This document shows, piece after piece, positions 37,169-46,105 of a stretch of 64,000 nt of DNA. Each line of letters begins with the position of its first letter. Within the stretch, counting starts at the first letter, position 1. The stretch lies in contig NZ_JAVRHY010000008.1 in assembly GCF_031846305.1 (NCBI RefSeq), positions 1 through 64,000 on the forward strand. The letters run 5' to 3'. The position numbers and the translations under genes are program-made. Below the pieces are notes generated by a model. That model saw only the letters and a program-made list of their open reading frames with translations. It did no database searches and was not told where the DNA came from. Source of the stretch: Spectribacter acetivorans. GTDB taxonomy: Bacteria > Pseudomonadota > Gammaproteobacteria > Nevskiales > Salinisphaeraceae.

Positions 37169-38479
37169 ATGTTGGTGAGAAATGAAGATGCATCGGACGG
37201 GGTGCGCAACCATGCCGAGCTGGAGCCACCAACAACGCGAACGGCATCGTCGAGAATGCGGCATAGGCCGGTAGCCATCCTCTTGCTGGCCTTGCCCTGG
37301 TTCGCGCCAATCTCGGCTGACGCCCAGAGTAGCGATTCCTTTGACGTCAGTGTCGTTCCTGAATCCGCCCAACCGCCGCCGCAACAGGGACTGTCGCAAT
37401 CACAACGTCAGGTCACGGCGCAGGGCTCGGCGGCTCTTGCTAGCTCCACGCTACAGCTGCGCAGTCTTAAGCTTCTGTCCGAGTCGCTGCGGCGGGAACA
37501 GCGCAGACAGCGCCTGGAAGACGAGGAAGATAGCGAGACGTCAGCCGGCAACAGCTTGCCGCTGTCGCCTGCTGCCGGGCTCGGGGCCGCCTGGCTGAGC
37601 GGCAGCGCGGTTGCTGGTAGCACTTTAGATGCGGAAACCGGTGCCGAATTCGACCGTTTCAACGTTTTCGGCAGCGCGGATTATCGCGCAAGCGAGCAAG
37701 ATCGCACCGTCAATGCGCCGGCCAACGAATCGGACATGCTCGGACTGGTCCTGGGCGCGGATTATCGGGTGAATCCGGACTTGGTATTGGGTGCGACGGT
37801 TGGTTACGTGGCCAACGAAACCGATTTTACCAGCGGCAACTTCGGCCAGCTTGAGCATTACAACTACAGCATTTCCGCGCTGGCCTCCTGGTATGTCTGG
37901 CAGAATTTGTATGTGGATGCGGTTGGCCGCATCGCCGCGCTGGAGTTTGATGCTATTCGTCAGGTGGCTGGCGGCGGCATCGCTCTGGGCGATACGACTG
38001 GTTTCGAGTATGCAATCAGCACCAGTAGCGGCTATGAGTTCCATCGAGGCCCTCTGAGTTTCGGCCCACAGGTTCGCGTGACTTATATCGATTTGTTTCT
38101 CGACGGCTACATGGAGGCCGGGGGCGGCAATCCGCTTCGTTACGGCAATCAGGATGTCGAGTCCCTGCGGACAGCCGTGGGCGGCAACGCAACTTACGCC
38201 ATCAACACGGGGTTCGGCGTCGTAGTACCTCAGGCGGCGGTCGAGTGGGTGCACGAGTTCGACGACGACCCACGCTTGGTAACCGCGCAATCGATTGCAA
38301 GCGGCGCGTTTCTAACCGTGCCGGTCGATGCTCGTGACAGCGATTTCTATCGCATATCGGTCGGCGCAAGTGCCGTGCTTACACATGGTCGAAACCTGTT
38401 CTTCCGATACGAAGCCGACTTGTCCCGCGAAAACCGGGAGAACCACACCATTACGCTGGGAGCACGGCTGGAGTTATAA
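37169..38479 (+). CDS. Autotransporter-type outer-membrane barrel protein
   Basis: 436 residues. A 29-residue N-terminal extension precedes a signal-like stretch (VAILLLALPWFAPISADA). A short Gln/Ser-rich and charged passenger (about 55-130) leads to a barrel of about 260 residues with autotransporter motifs: NESDMLGLVLGADYRVNPDL, VLGATVGYVANETDF, NYSISALASWYVWQNLYVD, PQAAVEWVHEFDDDPR, and the end LGARLEL. Start at 37169 is favoured by GGGGGGAA seven bases upstream; 37256 would begin at the signal peptide. It is divergent from the beta-helix operon (206 bp between starts). Function unknown; it may display or anchor products of the neighbouring genes. Confidence 0.82.
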   Translation: MLVRNEDASDGVRNHAELEPPTTRTASSRMRHRPVAILLLALPWFAPISADAQSSDSFDVSVVPESAQPPPQQGLSQSQRQVTAQGSAALASSTLQLRSLKLLSESLRREQRRQRLEDEEDSETSAGNSLPLSPAAGLGAAWLSGSAVAGSTLDAETGAEFDRFNVFGSADYRASEQDRTVNAPANESDMLGLVLGADYRVNPDLVLGATVGYVANETDFTSGNFGQLEHYNYSISALASWYVWQNLYVDAVGRIAALEFDAIRQVAGGGIALGDTTGFEYAISTSSGYEFHRGPLSFGPQVRVTYIDLFLDGYMEAGGGNPLRYGNQDVESLRTAVGGNATYAINTGFGVVVPQAAVEWVHEFDDDPRLVTAQSIASGAFLTVPVDARDSDFYRISVGASAVLTHGRNLFFRYEADLSRENRENHTITLGARLEL

Positions 38480-38652
38480 GGCGACAACCGCCGTCGCCGT
38501 GTTCTGATACGTGGATGTCGCACGACTAAGGCCCACGATCAAGTCGTCGTCTAACTCTTATCACTGGGGCCTGATCCCGTATTAGGTCGAGTAACGGCAG
38601 CTCGTTCCATCGAACGCCCATCGACACCTCACTATCCCCAGAGCACGATGCC

Positions 38653-40617
38653 GTGATCCCCGAAATTGGCCTTTTCTCACTGACACTCGCGTTTTGTCTC
38701 GCGACCGTCCAAGCTATCTTCGCTCTAGCCGGTGCCCAAACCCGCACGCCGCGATGGATGCTGGCAGCCAGCCCGGCAGCAGCGGGCCAGTTCATCTTCG
38801 TCGCACTCGCGCTCGGCTGCCTGACCCATGCCTTCATTGCCGACGATTTCTCGGTGCGCTACGTGGCCGAGAACGCCAACAGCAATCTGCCGGTCATGTA
38901 CAAGGTGGCCGCCGTCTGGGGCGGACACGAAGGCTCGATGCTGCTGTGGGTATTCGTGCTGGCCGGCTGGACGCTGGCGATGGCCGGTTTCAGCCGTAGC
39001 CTCCCAAGTGTTCTGCGCGCCCGTACGCTGGGGGTACTGGGGCTTATAAGCGTGGGGTTCCTGCTGTTCATCCTGCTCACCTCCAGCCCGTTTGATCGCC
39101 TGCTGCCGGCACCGGCCGACGGCCAGGATCTGAACCCGCTGCTGCAGGACCCGGCCATGGCCATCCACCCGCCCATGCTGTACGTCGGCTATGTGGGCTT
39201 CGCGGTGGTTTTCAGCCTGGCCGTTGCGGCACTGATGGGCGGCCGGATGGACTCGGCCTGGGTCCGCTGGTCACGGCCCTGGGCTACCGTCGCGTGGTTG
39301 TTCCTGACCATCGGCATCCTGCTGGGCAGCTTCTGGGCCTACTACGAACTCGGCTGGGGCGGCTGGTGGTTCTGGGACCCGGTGGAAAATGCGTCGTTCA
39401 TGCCATGGCTGGCAGGCACCGCATTGATCCACTCACTTGCTGTTGCCGAGAAACGAGGCAGTTTCAAGGCATGGGTCGTCCTGCTGGCGATCATGACCTT
39501 CTCGTTGAGCTTGCTCGGCGCGTTCCTCGTGCGCTCCGGGGTACTGACGTCGGTGCATTCATTCGCCTCCGATCCAGCCCGCGGCGTATTTATCCTCGGC
39601 TTCCTGTCGGTAACGGTTGTCGGCTCGCTGACGCTGTACGCTTGGCGGGCCCCCGCCATCCGCAACGTGGGTACCTTTGCGCTGCTGTCGCGGGAAACCC
39701 TGCTCATGGCCAATAACGTGCTGCTGATGGTGGCCTGCGCATCCGTACTCATCGGCACACTCTATCCACTGGCCATGGAAGCCCTGGGCCTGGGACGAAT
39801 TTCCGTTGGCCCCCCTTACTTCAACGCCGTATTCGTACCATTGATGCTGGTGCTCGCCGGCTTGATCGGCCTTGGCCCGTTGACGAGCTGGCGGCGGATG
39901 ACGCCGACCAATCTGGCGCATCGCATACGCTGGGCCCTGCTGGTCTCGCTTACCGCTACCGGCGTGCTGATAGCCGTGTACTGGAATGGCACCACCCTGG
40001 GTATGGCCGTCGGCATGTTCATGGCGTGCTGGATCATTACCACCGTCGCCGTCAACATCCGGAGCAGACTGCAGTTGCGCGGCGGGTTACGCGGGTTGGC
40101 CGCCATCAGTCCCAGCGTTTACGCGATGAACCTCGCGCATCTCGGCATGGCCGTATTCATCATAGGCGCCGGCGCAGTGGAAACCTACGGCATTGAGCGC
40201 ACCGTGCGGCTCGGGCCCGGAGACAGCGCTACCGTGGCTGGCTACCGCTTTACCTTCCAGGATGTGCGCGACGTTCAGGGACCCAATTACACGGGTACGC
40301 AGGGCTATTTCACCGTGACACAGGGTGGCGGCCCGGTTGCGGACTTGCTGCCCGAAAAGCGCAACTATCCGGTGCGTCGCTCGAGCATGACCGAGCCCGC
40401 GATCGACGCGGGTCTGTTCCGCGATCTCTTCGTGGCACTCGGCGAACCGCTGGATGAAGGTGCCTGGAGCGTGCGATTACAGTACAAGCCCATGATCCGC
40501 TGGATCTGGGGCGGGGCACTCATGATGGCGCTGGCGGGTTTGCTGGCCGTCGCGGACCGGCGCTATCGGGTCCGGATCAAACAGTCCCCGACCATGCATC
40601 CGAGCGAGGGCACTTAG
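38653..40617 (+). CDS. ccmF: Heme lyase CcmF / NrfE-type
   Basis: 654 residues with about 14 membrane helices. The tryptophan-rich WWD heme-handling motif is WGGWWFWDPVENASFMPWL, preceded by WGGHEGSMLLWV, and conserved periplasmic His residues are present (GTALIHSLAV, SVHSF). CcmF ligates heme to apocytochrome c cysteines on the periplasmic side. GTG start at 38653 gives the usual N-terminus. It is followed directly by ccmH and ccmI with no ccmG between and no ccmA-E in the window, an order like nrfE-nrfF-nrfG, so it may be a specialised lyase for the cytochromes upstream. 173 bp separate it from the barrel gene. Confidence 0.95.
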   Translation: MIPEIGLFSLTLAFCLATVQAIFALAGAQTRTPRWMLAASPAAAGQFIFVALALGCLTHAFIADDFSVRYVAENANSNLPVMYKVAAVWGGHEGSMLLWVFVLAGWTLAMAGFSRSLPSVLRARTLGVLGLISVGFLLFILLTSSPFDRLLPAPADGQDLNPLLQDPAMAIHPPMLYVGYVGFAVVFSLAVAALMGGRMDSAWVRWSRPWATVAWLFLTIGILLGSFWAYYELGWGGWWFWDPVENASFMPWLAGTALIHSLAVAEKRGSFKAWVVLLAIMTFSLSLLGAFLVRSGVLTSVHSFASDPARGVFILGFLSVTVVGSLTLYAWRAPAIRNVGTFALLSRETLLMANNVLLMVACASVLIGTLYPLAMEALGLGRISVGPPYFNAVFVPLMLVLAGLIGLGPLTSWRRMTPTNLAHRIRWALLVSLTATGVLIAVYWNGTTLGMAVGMFMACWIITTVAVNIRSRLQLRGGLRGLAAISPSVYAMNLAHLGMAVFIIGAGAVETYGIERTVRLGPGDSATVAGYRFTFQDVRDVQGPNYTGTQGYFTVTQGGGPVADLLPEKRNYPVRRSSMTEPAIDAGLFRDLFVALGEPLDEGAWSVRLQYKPMIRWIWGGALMMALAGLLAVADRRYRVRIKQSPTMHPSEGT

Positions 40618-40618
40618 C

Positions 40619-41113
40619 GTGCTCATGAAGGGACAAATATATCGAAAGCAGGCCATATTAAGCGCGTTCGTCGCGCTTATCGTTGTCGCAGCCCCGGTGG
40701 CCGGATTGGAGCCACTCGGCTTTGACGACCCAGCCAGGCAGGCCCGCTATGAAGCGCTTCTGCACCAGTTGCGCTGCGTGGTCTGCCAGAATCAGTCGCT
40801 GGCATCGTCCGACGCCGGCTTGGCAGGTGACCTGCGCCAGCGCGTGCATCAAATGGTCGCGGAGGACCAGACAAACGACGCGATCAAAACCCACCTTATC
40901 GAGCGGTACGGTGACTTCGTCCTTTACCGCCCCCCGGTGACGGCGCGAACCTACGTGCTGTGGTTCAGTGCGCCGGTGCTGCTCCTGGCCGGCATCATCG
41001 TGCTCGCCGTGACGGTCCATCGCCGTCATCACCTTCCACCCCGCCGACTGGACGCAAACGAGCGCACCCAATTGCGGCGCGTCCTGAGCGATCATCGGAA
41101 CGACGTTTCGTGA
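40619..41113 (+). CDS. ccmH: CcmH / NrfF-type apocytochrome thiol protein
   Basis: 164 residues. Signal/anchor at the N-terminus (AILSAFVALIVVAAPVAG), then the redox motif LRCVVCQNQSLASSDAGLA that reduces or holds apocytochrome c, then a C-terminal membrane helix (YVLWFSAPVLLLAGIIVLAV). Length matches the short CcmH/NrfF form without a TPR domain. GTG at 40619, with GAGGG eight bases upstream, is preferred to ATG at 40625. It begins one base after the ccmF stop and overlaps ccmI (GTGATG). Confidence 0.94.
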   Translation: MLMKGQIYRKQAILSAFVALIVVAAPVAGLEPLGFDDPARQARYEALLHQLRCVVCQNQSLASSDAGLAGDLRQRVHQMVAEDQTNDAIKTHLIERYGDFVLYRPPVTARTYVLWFSAPVLLLAGIIVLAVTVHRRHHLPPRRLDANERTQLRRVLSDHRNDVS

Positions 41114-42348
41114 TGCTGGTTTTCTGGGCAGTCGCGGCGGTGATGACGCTGGCAGCAATCGCCCTCGTATCATGGCCACTGCTGCGCAGGGACGCAGACC
41201 GGCCGACCTTGTCCGCCGACGAAGTCGACGTGGCGCTCTACCATCGCCGACAGGCGGAGCTACATGCTGACTATCGAGATGGCCTGCTTGACGAAGCGGA
41301 TCTGGCCAGCGTCCACGAGGAACTCGACCGGCAGTTGCTGCTGGATACAGCGCCCCCCGACCTGAACAAAGACCACAGCCTGGCCGGCACCGGTCTGCGC
41401 GAGTATTGGCCCGTGATCGTGGCTATTCCGACCATCCCGCTGATCGCCATCAGCCTTTATCTCGCGATTGGCGCAAACCATAGCGCCATCGAGGGCGGCG
41501 GCGGCGAGACTCGCGATATCCAGGCCATGGTGGAAAAGCTGCGGTCACGACTGGATGAAGCCCCGGACGACGGCGAGGGCTGGCTGATGCTGGGACGCAC
41601 CCACGCCACGCTCGGCGATAACCGGAAAGCCGTGGCCGCTCTCTCCCGGGCCTATCAGCTCCGCGCCGACGATCCGGCGGTACTGGTCGCCTACGCACGG
41701 GCCCTGGCCAGAGGCCGTACTCCGGAATCGTTCGTCGGTCGGCCCGCCGAACTCCTCGAACAGGCACTGCAAGCCGCCCCACAACACCCGCAGGCACTCT
41801 GGTTCGCGGGCATCGCCGCTGCGCAGCAGCGCGATTTTACCGATGCCGCCAGGCACTGGCGGACGCTACTCGCTCAGGTACCCCCCGAAAGTGAGGACGC
41901 ACGCATCATTCAGCGCAATCTGCGCGAGATCGAGCAGCGCACACAAGGTGCTTCCGGCGAACTAATAGCGGACAGCCGGAATACGAATAAGGCAACGGGA
42001 TCAGCGTCCATCGAAGTGAGCGTCCGTCTCAGCGATACGCTTAGCGGCCGCATCACCGGCCGCGAGCCGGTTTTCGTCTTCGCCAGAGCCGTTGACGGGC
42101 CGCCCATGCCGTTGGCGGTAATTCGACGGTCAGCCAACCAACTGCCGTTCGCAGTGACGCTGGACGACGGAGACTCGATGGTGCCGGATCGCGGCCTTTC
42201 GGGCCACGATCAGGTCATGCTGATTGCCCGCGTTGCCAGAAGTGGTAATGCCGCGGCCGCTTCCGGCGACCTGACGTCGGGTGAACAACTTGTATCCCCT
42301 GCAGCCAAGAAACCAGTTGTCATCACCATCGACTCGGTCGTTCCATGA
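41113..42348 (+). CDS. ccmI: CcmI / NrfG-type TPR apocytochrome chaperone
   Basis: 411 residues. Two N-terminal helices (about 3-21 and 95-117) flank a cytoplasmic coil (YHRRQAELHADYRDGLLDEAD). The periplasmic part has TPR units (DDGEGWLMLGRTHATLGDNRKAVAAL, HPQALWFAGIAAAQQRDFTDAARHW) that hold the apocytochrome C-terminus, then a beta domain (PVFVFARAVDGPPMPLAVIRR) typical of CcmI ends. It completes the heme-lyase trio. Start ATG at 41113 (or GTG 41110) overlaps the ccmH stop. Confidence 0.93.
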   Translation: MLVFWAVAAVMTLAAIALVSWPLLRRDADRPTLSADEVDVALYHRRQAELHADYRDGLLDEADLASVHEELDRQLLLDTAPPDLNKDHSLAGTGLREYWPVIVAIPTIPLIAISLYLAIGANHSAIEGGGGETRDIQAMVEKLRSRLDEAPDDGEGWLMLGRTHATLGDNRKAVAALSRAYQLRADDPAVLVAYARALARGRTPESFVGRPAELLEQALQAAPQHPQALWFAGIAAAQQRDFTDAARHWRTLLAQVPPESEDARIIQRNLREIEQRTQGASGELIADSRNTNKATGSASIEVSVRLSDTLSGRITGREPVFVFARAVDGPPMPLAVIRRSANQLPFAVTLDDGDSMVPDRGLSGHDQVMLIARVARSGNAAAASGDLTSGEQLVSPAAKKPVVITIDSVVP

Positions 42349-42659
42349 TCCTGGCGAACACCAATACGGCGGGCTAATACAGTTCCCCGCCACGCGAGAG
42401 CCGGATGTCATCGATCGCGGCGGCCCGGACAAACCGACACCCACTCTTCGATCAAGCGGTGGATAGCCGTTTAGTCACGGAACACGCCTGAATTCGAACC
42501 GCATATCGCGAGTGTTGCCGGCAATGGGGTGGTGGTAACGCATCAGAACGGGTGCTGCCGCCTGCGCCGTACCCGCAGCAGCCAGTTTGCCCTCGACGAG
42601 AGTAACCTCGCCGCTGCGAGGCGCGACATGTTGACCTGCCGCCGTTGCCGCTCTATTTT
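42349..42659. other. Intergenic region between ccmI and modE, with a possible gene remnant
   Basis: About 310 bp without a convincing gene. On the minus strand an open stretch (42669 to a stop at 42475) lacks a start codon and encodes a protein-like tail ending MRYHHPIAGNTRDMRFEFRR followed by two residues. It could be the remnant C-terminus of a lost gene. No terminator for ccmI was recognised. Confidence 0.4.
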
Positions 42660-42683
42660 CGTTATTTAGTCAGATAGATCACG
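42660..42683. promoter_or_regulatory. Probable ModE operator
   Basis: CGTTAT, 12 bases, ATCACG. The spacing and the central GTC...TA bases match the well-known Escherichia coli modA operator (CGTTAT-N12-ATAACG). It ends one base before the modE ATG, implying autorepression of modEABC by molybdate-bound ModE. One arm has a single mismatch. Confidence 0.6.
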
Positions 42684-42684
42684 T

Positions 42685-43479
42685 ATGCAGGACGCCACCG
42701 CCGCCCTCATCGCCCCGATCGTGCTGCAACTCGGCGGGAAGTCGATCTCGGCCCGGCGGCTCGGCCTGCTGGAGGGGATCGCGGCCACCGAATCCATCCG
42801 CGGCGCTGCGCGACACGTCGGGATGACCTACAAGGGCGCCTGGGATGCCATCGACGCCATCAACAACCTGGCCGGCGAACCGCTGGTGCAGACCCGCCAG
42901 GGCGGTCGGCAGGGGGGCGGGGCGTCACTGACCGTTGCAGGGCAGTCGTTACTTGCGTCACAACGCCGATTTGCTGCCGCGATCGACGATATTCGACGCC
43001 AGTTCAGCGACGAAGATCAAGAACAATGGTCGACACTGGGGAGGCTGCTGATGAAGACCAGCGCCCGCAACGTCCTGCGGGGCGAGGTCAGCGACGTGCG
43101 CACCGGCGCGGTCAACAGCGAGGTCACGCTGGCGCTGCCCGGCGGCGACCGACTGGTGGCGATCGTCACGCGCGACAGCGAAGCCGATCTGGCGCTGGCC
43201 CCCGGCAAGTCCGCCTGGGCGCTGATCAAGGCGAGCTGGCCGATTCTGGCCCCCGGGGATGAACCGGCCCGGACCTCGGCCCGCAACCGTCTCTGCGGCA
43301 CCATCGAGCGGATTCACGATGGCGCGGTTAACGCGGAAGTGGTGCTGGCTCTATCCGGCGGCACACGCCTGACGGTAATCGTCACCGAGGGCAGCCGGCA
43401 GTCGCTGGGCCTGGCCGAAGGGGACCGGGCCTTCGCCCTGATCAAGGCCAGCCACATCATTCTAGGTGTGGACGAATGA
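42685..43479 (+). CDS. modE: Molybdate-responsive regulator ModE
   Basis: 264 residues. The N-terminal winged HTH (SISARRLGLLEGIAATESI, RGAARHVGMTYKGAWDAIDA) is typical of ModE. Two Mop/TOBE domains follow (SARNVLRGEVSDVRTGAVNS and ARNRLCGTIERIHDGAVNAE), each ending ALIKASxxIL, which bind molybdate at the dimer interface. Usual length (about 262). It represses mod genes when molybdate is plentiful. It overlaps modA by four bases (ATGA), and its operator lies directly upstream. Confidence 0.96.
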   Translation: MQDATAALIAPIVLQLGGKSISARRLGLLEGIAATESIRGAARHVGMTYKGAWDAIDAINNLAGEPLVQTRQGGRQGGGASLTVAGQSLLASQRRFAAAIDDIRRQFSDEDQEQWSTLGRLLMKTSARNVLRGEVSDVRTGAVNSEVTLALPGGDRLVAIVTRDSEADLALAPGKSAWALIKASWPILAPGDEPARTSARNRLCGTIERIHDGAVNAEVVLALSGGTRLTVIVTEGSRQSLGLAEGDRAFALIKASHIILGVDE

Positions 43480-44279
43480 GGCGCCGTCGACGATCCGTGC
43501 CCTGGGCGGGGCCGGTCGCCATGGCGCTTGCGCTGTGGCTGAGCATGTCGGGTATCAGCCTGGCCGACGACGACCTGCGGGTGGCCGTGGCCACGAATTT
43601 CGCCAGGACCCTCGGCGACATCGCCAGCGCCTACACGGAAAAAACTGGCAACAAGGTCGGCCTGTCGAGCGCCTCCACCGGGACACTCTATGCCCAGATC
43701 AACCAGGGCGCGCCGTTCGATCTATTCTTCGCCGCCGACCAGGCCCGTCCGGACAAGCTGGTGGCGACGGGCAAGGCGGTGGCGGATAGCCGCTTCATCT
43801 ACGCACGCGGGGTGCTGGCGCTCTACAGCGCCGACCTGCCGCTGGACCCCGATCCCGCCCGAACGCTGATCGAGGGCGACTACGCCCACCTGGCCATCGC
43901 CGATCCGAAAACCGCGCCCTACGGGACGGCAGCCGTGGCGGTACTCGAGGCCCTGGAGGCCCGCGAACCGGTGGCCCCGCGGCTGATCTACGGCAAGAAC
44001 ATCGGCCAGACCTTCCAGTACGTGGCCACCGGGCACGCGGCAATCGGGTTCGTGGCGCTGTCCCAGTTGCGCGATCCGGACAACCCGTTGCGGGGCCGCG
44101 GCCACGTCTGGCGGGTGCCGGCGTCCATGCACCCCCCGCTGGACCAGGCCGCGGTGATTCTCGAACGCAGCCCGCGCAAACCGGCGGCGCGTGGCTTCAT
44201 CGATTTCCTGCGCTCCGATGCAGGCCGCGCCATCATCGAGCGCTACGGCTACACCCTGCCCGGAGCCACATCCTCTTGA
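43476..44279 (+). CDS. modA: Molybdate ABC transporter substrate-binding protein ModA
   Basis: 267 residues, signal peptide (MALALWLSMSGISLA). The periplasmic binding motifs VAVATNFARTLGDIASAYTE, SSASTGTLYAQINQGAPFDL and FFAADQARPDKLV are those of ModA, as is the C-terminal GFIDFLRSDAGRAIIERYGY. It captures molybdate or tungstate. Overlaps modE and modB by four bases each. Confidence 0.96.
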   Translation: MRRRRRSVPWAGPVAMALALWLSMSGISLADDDLRVAVATNFARTLGDIASAYTEKTGNKVGLSSASTGTLYAQINQGAPFDLFFAADQARPDKLVATGKAVADSRFIYARGVLALYSADLPLDPDPARTLIEGDYAHLAIADPKTAPYGTAAVAVLEALEAREPVAPRLIYGKNIGQTFQYVATGHAAIGFVALSQLRDPDNPLRGRGHVWRVPASMHPPLDQAAVILERSPRKPAARGFIDFLRSDAGRAIIERYGYTLPGATSS

Positions 44280-44977
44280 TCGAGATTGCCGGCGTCAATG
44301 TGGAGACCGGCCCCATCTGGCTGACGCTGGAGGTGGCCACGGTCACCACGCTGGTGCTGCTGGCGCTGGGTCTGCCGCTGGCCTGGGGCCTGGCGCAGTG
44401 GCGGTCGCGCTTCAAGCCGCTGATCGAGGCGGTGGTGGCGCTACCGCTGGTGCTGCCGCCGACGGTTCTCGGTTTCTACCTGCTGATCGCCATGAACCCG
44501 GACGGTGCCCTGACCCGAACCCTGGGCTGGTTCGGGTTCGAGGGCCAGCTCAGCTTCAGTTTCACCGGGTTGGTGATCGGCTCGGTGATCTATTCCCTGC
44601 CGTTCGCCGTGCAGCCGCTGGTGCACGCGTTCGAGGCCATCCCGCGGCCACTGCTGGATGCCGCCGCCACCATGCGCGCCGGGCGGCTTGACCGCTTCGT
44701 GACCGTGGTGCTGCCGCTGTCACGCCGCGGACTGCTGACCGCCGCGACCCTGTCGTTCGCCCACACCGTGGGCGAATTCGGCGTGGTGCTGATGGTGGGC
44801 GGCAATATCCCCGGCGCTACCCGCATGGTGTCGATTGCCATCTTCGACCATGTGGAAACCCTGGAGTACGCCCAGGCGCATGTGTTGTCCGGCCTGATGC
44901 TGGGCTTTGCGATGCTGGTGCTCGGGCTGGTCTACACCCTCAACCGCCGCTTCGATCGACGGCTGATCGCCCCGTGA
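44276..44977 (+). CDS. modB: Molybdate ABC transporter permease ModB
   Basis: 233 residues, five membrane helices. The permease EAA-like loop FEAIPRPLLDAAATMRAGRL and FAHTVGEFGVVLMVGGNIPG are ModB signatures. TTG at 44276 is the start: it lies in the modA stop overlap (TTGA) and no ATG is near. Overlaps modC start by four bases. Confidence 0.95.
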   Translation: MIEIAGVNVETGPIWLTLEVATVTTLVLLALGLPLAWGLAQWRSRFKPLIEAVVALPLVLPPTVLGFYLLIAMNPDGALTRTLGWFGFEGQLSFSFTGLVIGSVIYSLPFAVQPLVHAFEAIPRPLLDAAATMRAGRLDRFVTVVLPLSRRGLLTAATLSFAHTVGEFGVVLMVGGNIPGATRMVSIAIFDHVETLEYAQAHVLSGLMLGFAMLVLGLVYTLNRRFDRRLIAP

Positions 44978-46041
44978 AACTGCAGGGCGATCTCACGCTG
45001 GCGCGTCGGGGCTTTCGGCTGGAAACGGGCCCGTTCGCGCTGGCGCTGGACGGCGTAACCGCGCTGTTCGGGCCCTCCGGCTCCGGCAAGACCACGCTGC
45101 TTCGTTGCCTGGCGGGGCTGGAACCGGATGTGCGCGGGCAACTCACCGCCGATGGACAGACCTGGCAGGACGGGCGCCGCCGGCGGTCGCCAGCGCGGCG
45201 GGACATCGGGTTCGTGTTCCAGGACGCCGCGCTGTTTCCGCACCAAACCCTGCGCGGCAATCTCGACTACGCCCACCGACGGGCGCCGACCGGCGGCCCC
45301 GATGTGCCCACGGTCGCCGCCCGGATCGGCATCGAGCATCGGCTGGACGCCGCGGTACACACGCTATCCGGCGGCGAGCGCCAGCGGGCGGCACTGGCGC
45401 GGTCGCTGCTCAGCCGGCCCCGCCTACTCTGCCTGGACGAACCCCTCTCCGCGCTGGACTGGCAGGCCCGCGCGGCCCTGCTCGATCTGATCGACGACCT
45501 GGCCCGGCGCACCGATCTGCCCATGCTCTACGTCACTCACAATCCCCGGGAGGTCGAGCGCCTGGCCCGGCAGGTGGCGTTCATGCAGGACGGCCGGCTC
45601 ACGCGGATCGACAGCCTGGCCGACGCCCTGGCGCGACCGGATTCCGCCCTTTTCCAGCCGCCGGACGGCGCGGCATCCGTGCTCGCCGGCACCCTCGGGC
45701 CCGCCGGCGCCGATGGTCTGCAGCCGTTCACCACGCCGGGCGGCGTGGTGTTGCGCCTGGTCCCCGCCGGCCATGACGGCCGGCAACGACGCCTGCGGAT
45801 TCTGGCCCGCGATGTGAGCCTGGCCCGAACCGAGCCGGCCGGCATCAGCATGCTCAACCGGCTACCGGTCCAACTGACGCAGCTGCATCCGCTGGACGAG
45901 CATCGGGTACTCGCCACCCTGCGGCTGACTGACGGGCAGATGCTGATGGCCGAGATCACGGCCTATTCGATGCGCGAACTCGACCTCACACCCGGACAAT
46001 CGCTTTACGCCCTGGTGAAATCGGTGGCACTGATCGACTAA
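44974..46041 (+). CDS. modC: Molybdate ABC transporter ATPase ModC
   Basis: 355 residues. Walker A GPSGSGKTT, signature LSGGERQRAALAR, Walker B LLCLDEPLSALD, and the switch His in YVTHNPREVERL. The C-terminal ~65 residues form a Mop/TOBE domain (GISMLNRLPVQLTQLHPLDE, ALVKSVALID) that allows molybdate trans-inhibition. GTG start at 44974 overlaps the modB stop. It closes the modEABC operon; no clear terminator follows before the palindrome at 46069. Confidence 0.96.
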   Translation: MKLQGDLTLARRGFRLETGPFALALDGVTALFGPSGSGKTTLLRCLAGLEPDVRGQLTADGQTWQDGRRRRSPARRDIGFVFQDAALFPHQTLRGNLDYAHRRAPTGGPDVPTVAARIGIEHRLDAAVHTLSGGERQRAALARSLLSRPRLLCLDEPLSALDWQARAALLDLIDDLARRTDLPMLYVTHNPREVERLARQVAFMQDGRLTRIDSLADALARPDSALFQPPDGAASVLAGTLGPAGADGLQPFTTPGGVVLRLVPAGHDGRQRRLRILARDVSLARTEPAGISMLNRLPVQLTQLHPLDEHRVLATLRLTDGQMLMAEITAYSMRELDLTPGQSLYALVKSVALID

Positions 46042-46068
46042 GAATCACTCGGCCGCCGCCAGTGCTAG

Positions 46069-46105
46069 AATAAGCCAATGCTTATTTTAATAGCAATGGC
46101 TTATT
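46069..46105. promoter_or_regulatory. Near-perfect inverted repeat at the start of the porin pseudogene
   Basis: AATAAGCCAATGCT and AGCAATGGCTTATT pair at 13 of 14 positions around a 9-base AT-rich loop. It is the most AT-rich stretch of the neighbourhood and covers both candidate start codons (46078, 46096). It could be an operator for an unidentified regulator or an mRNA hairpin hiding the start. Confidence 0.5.
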
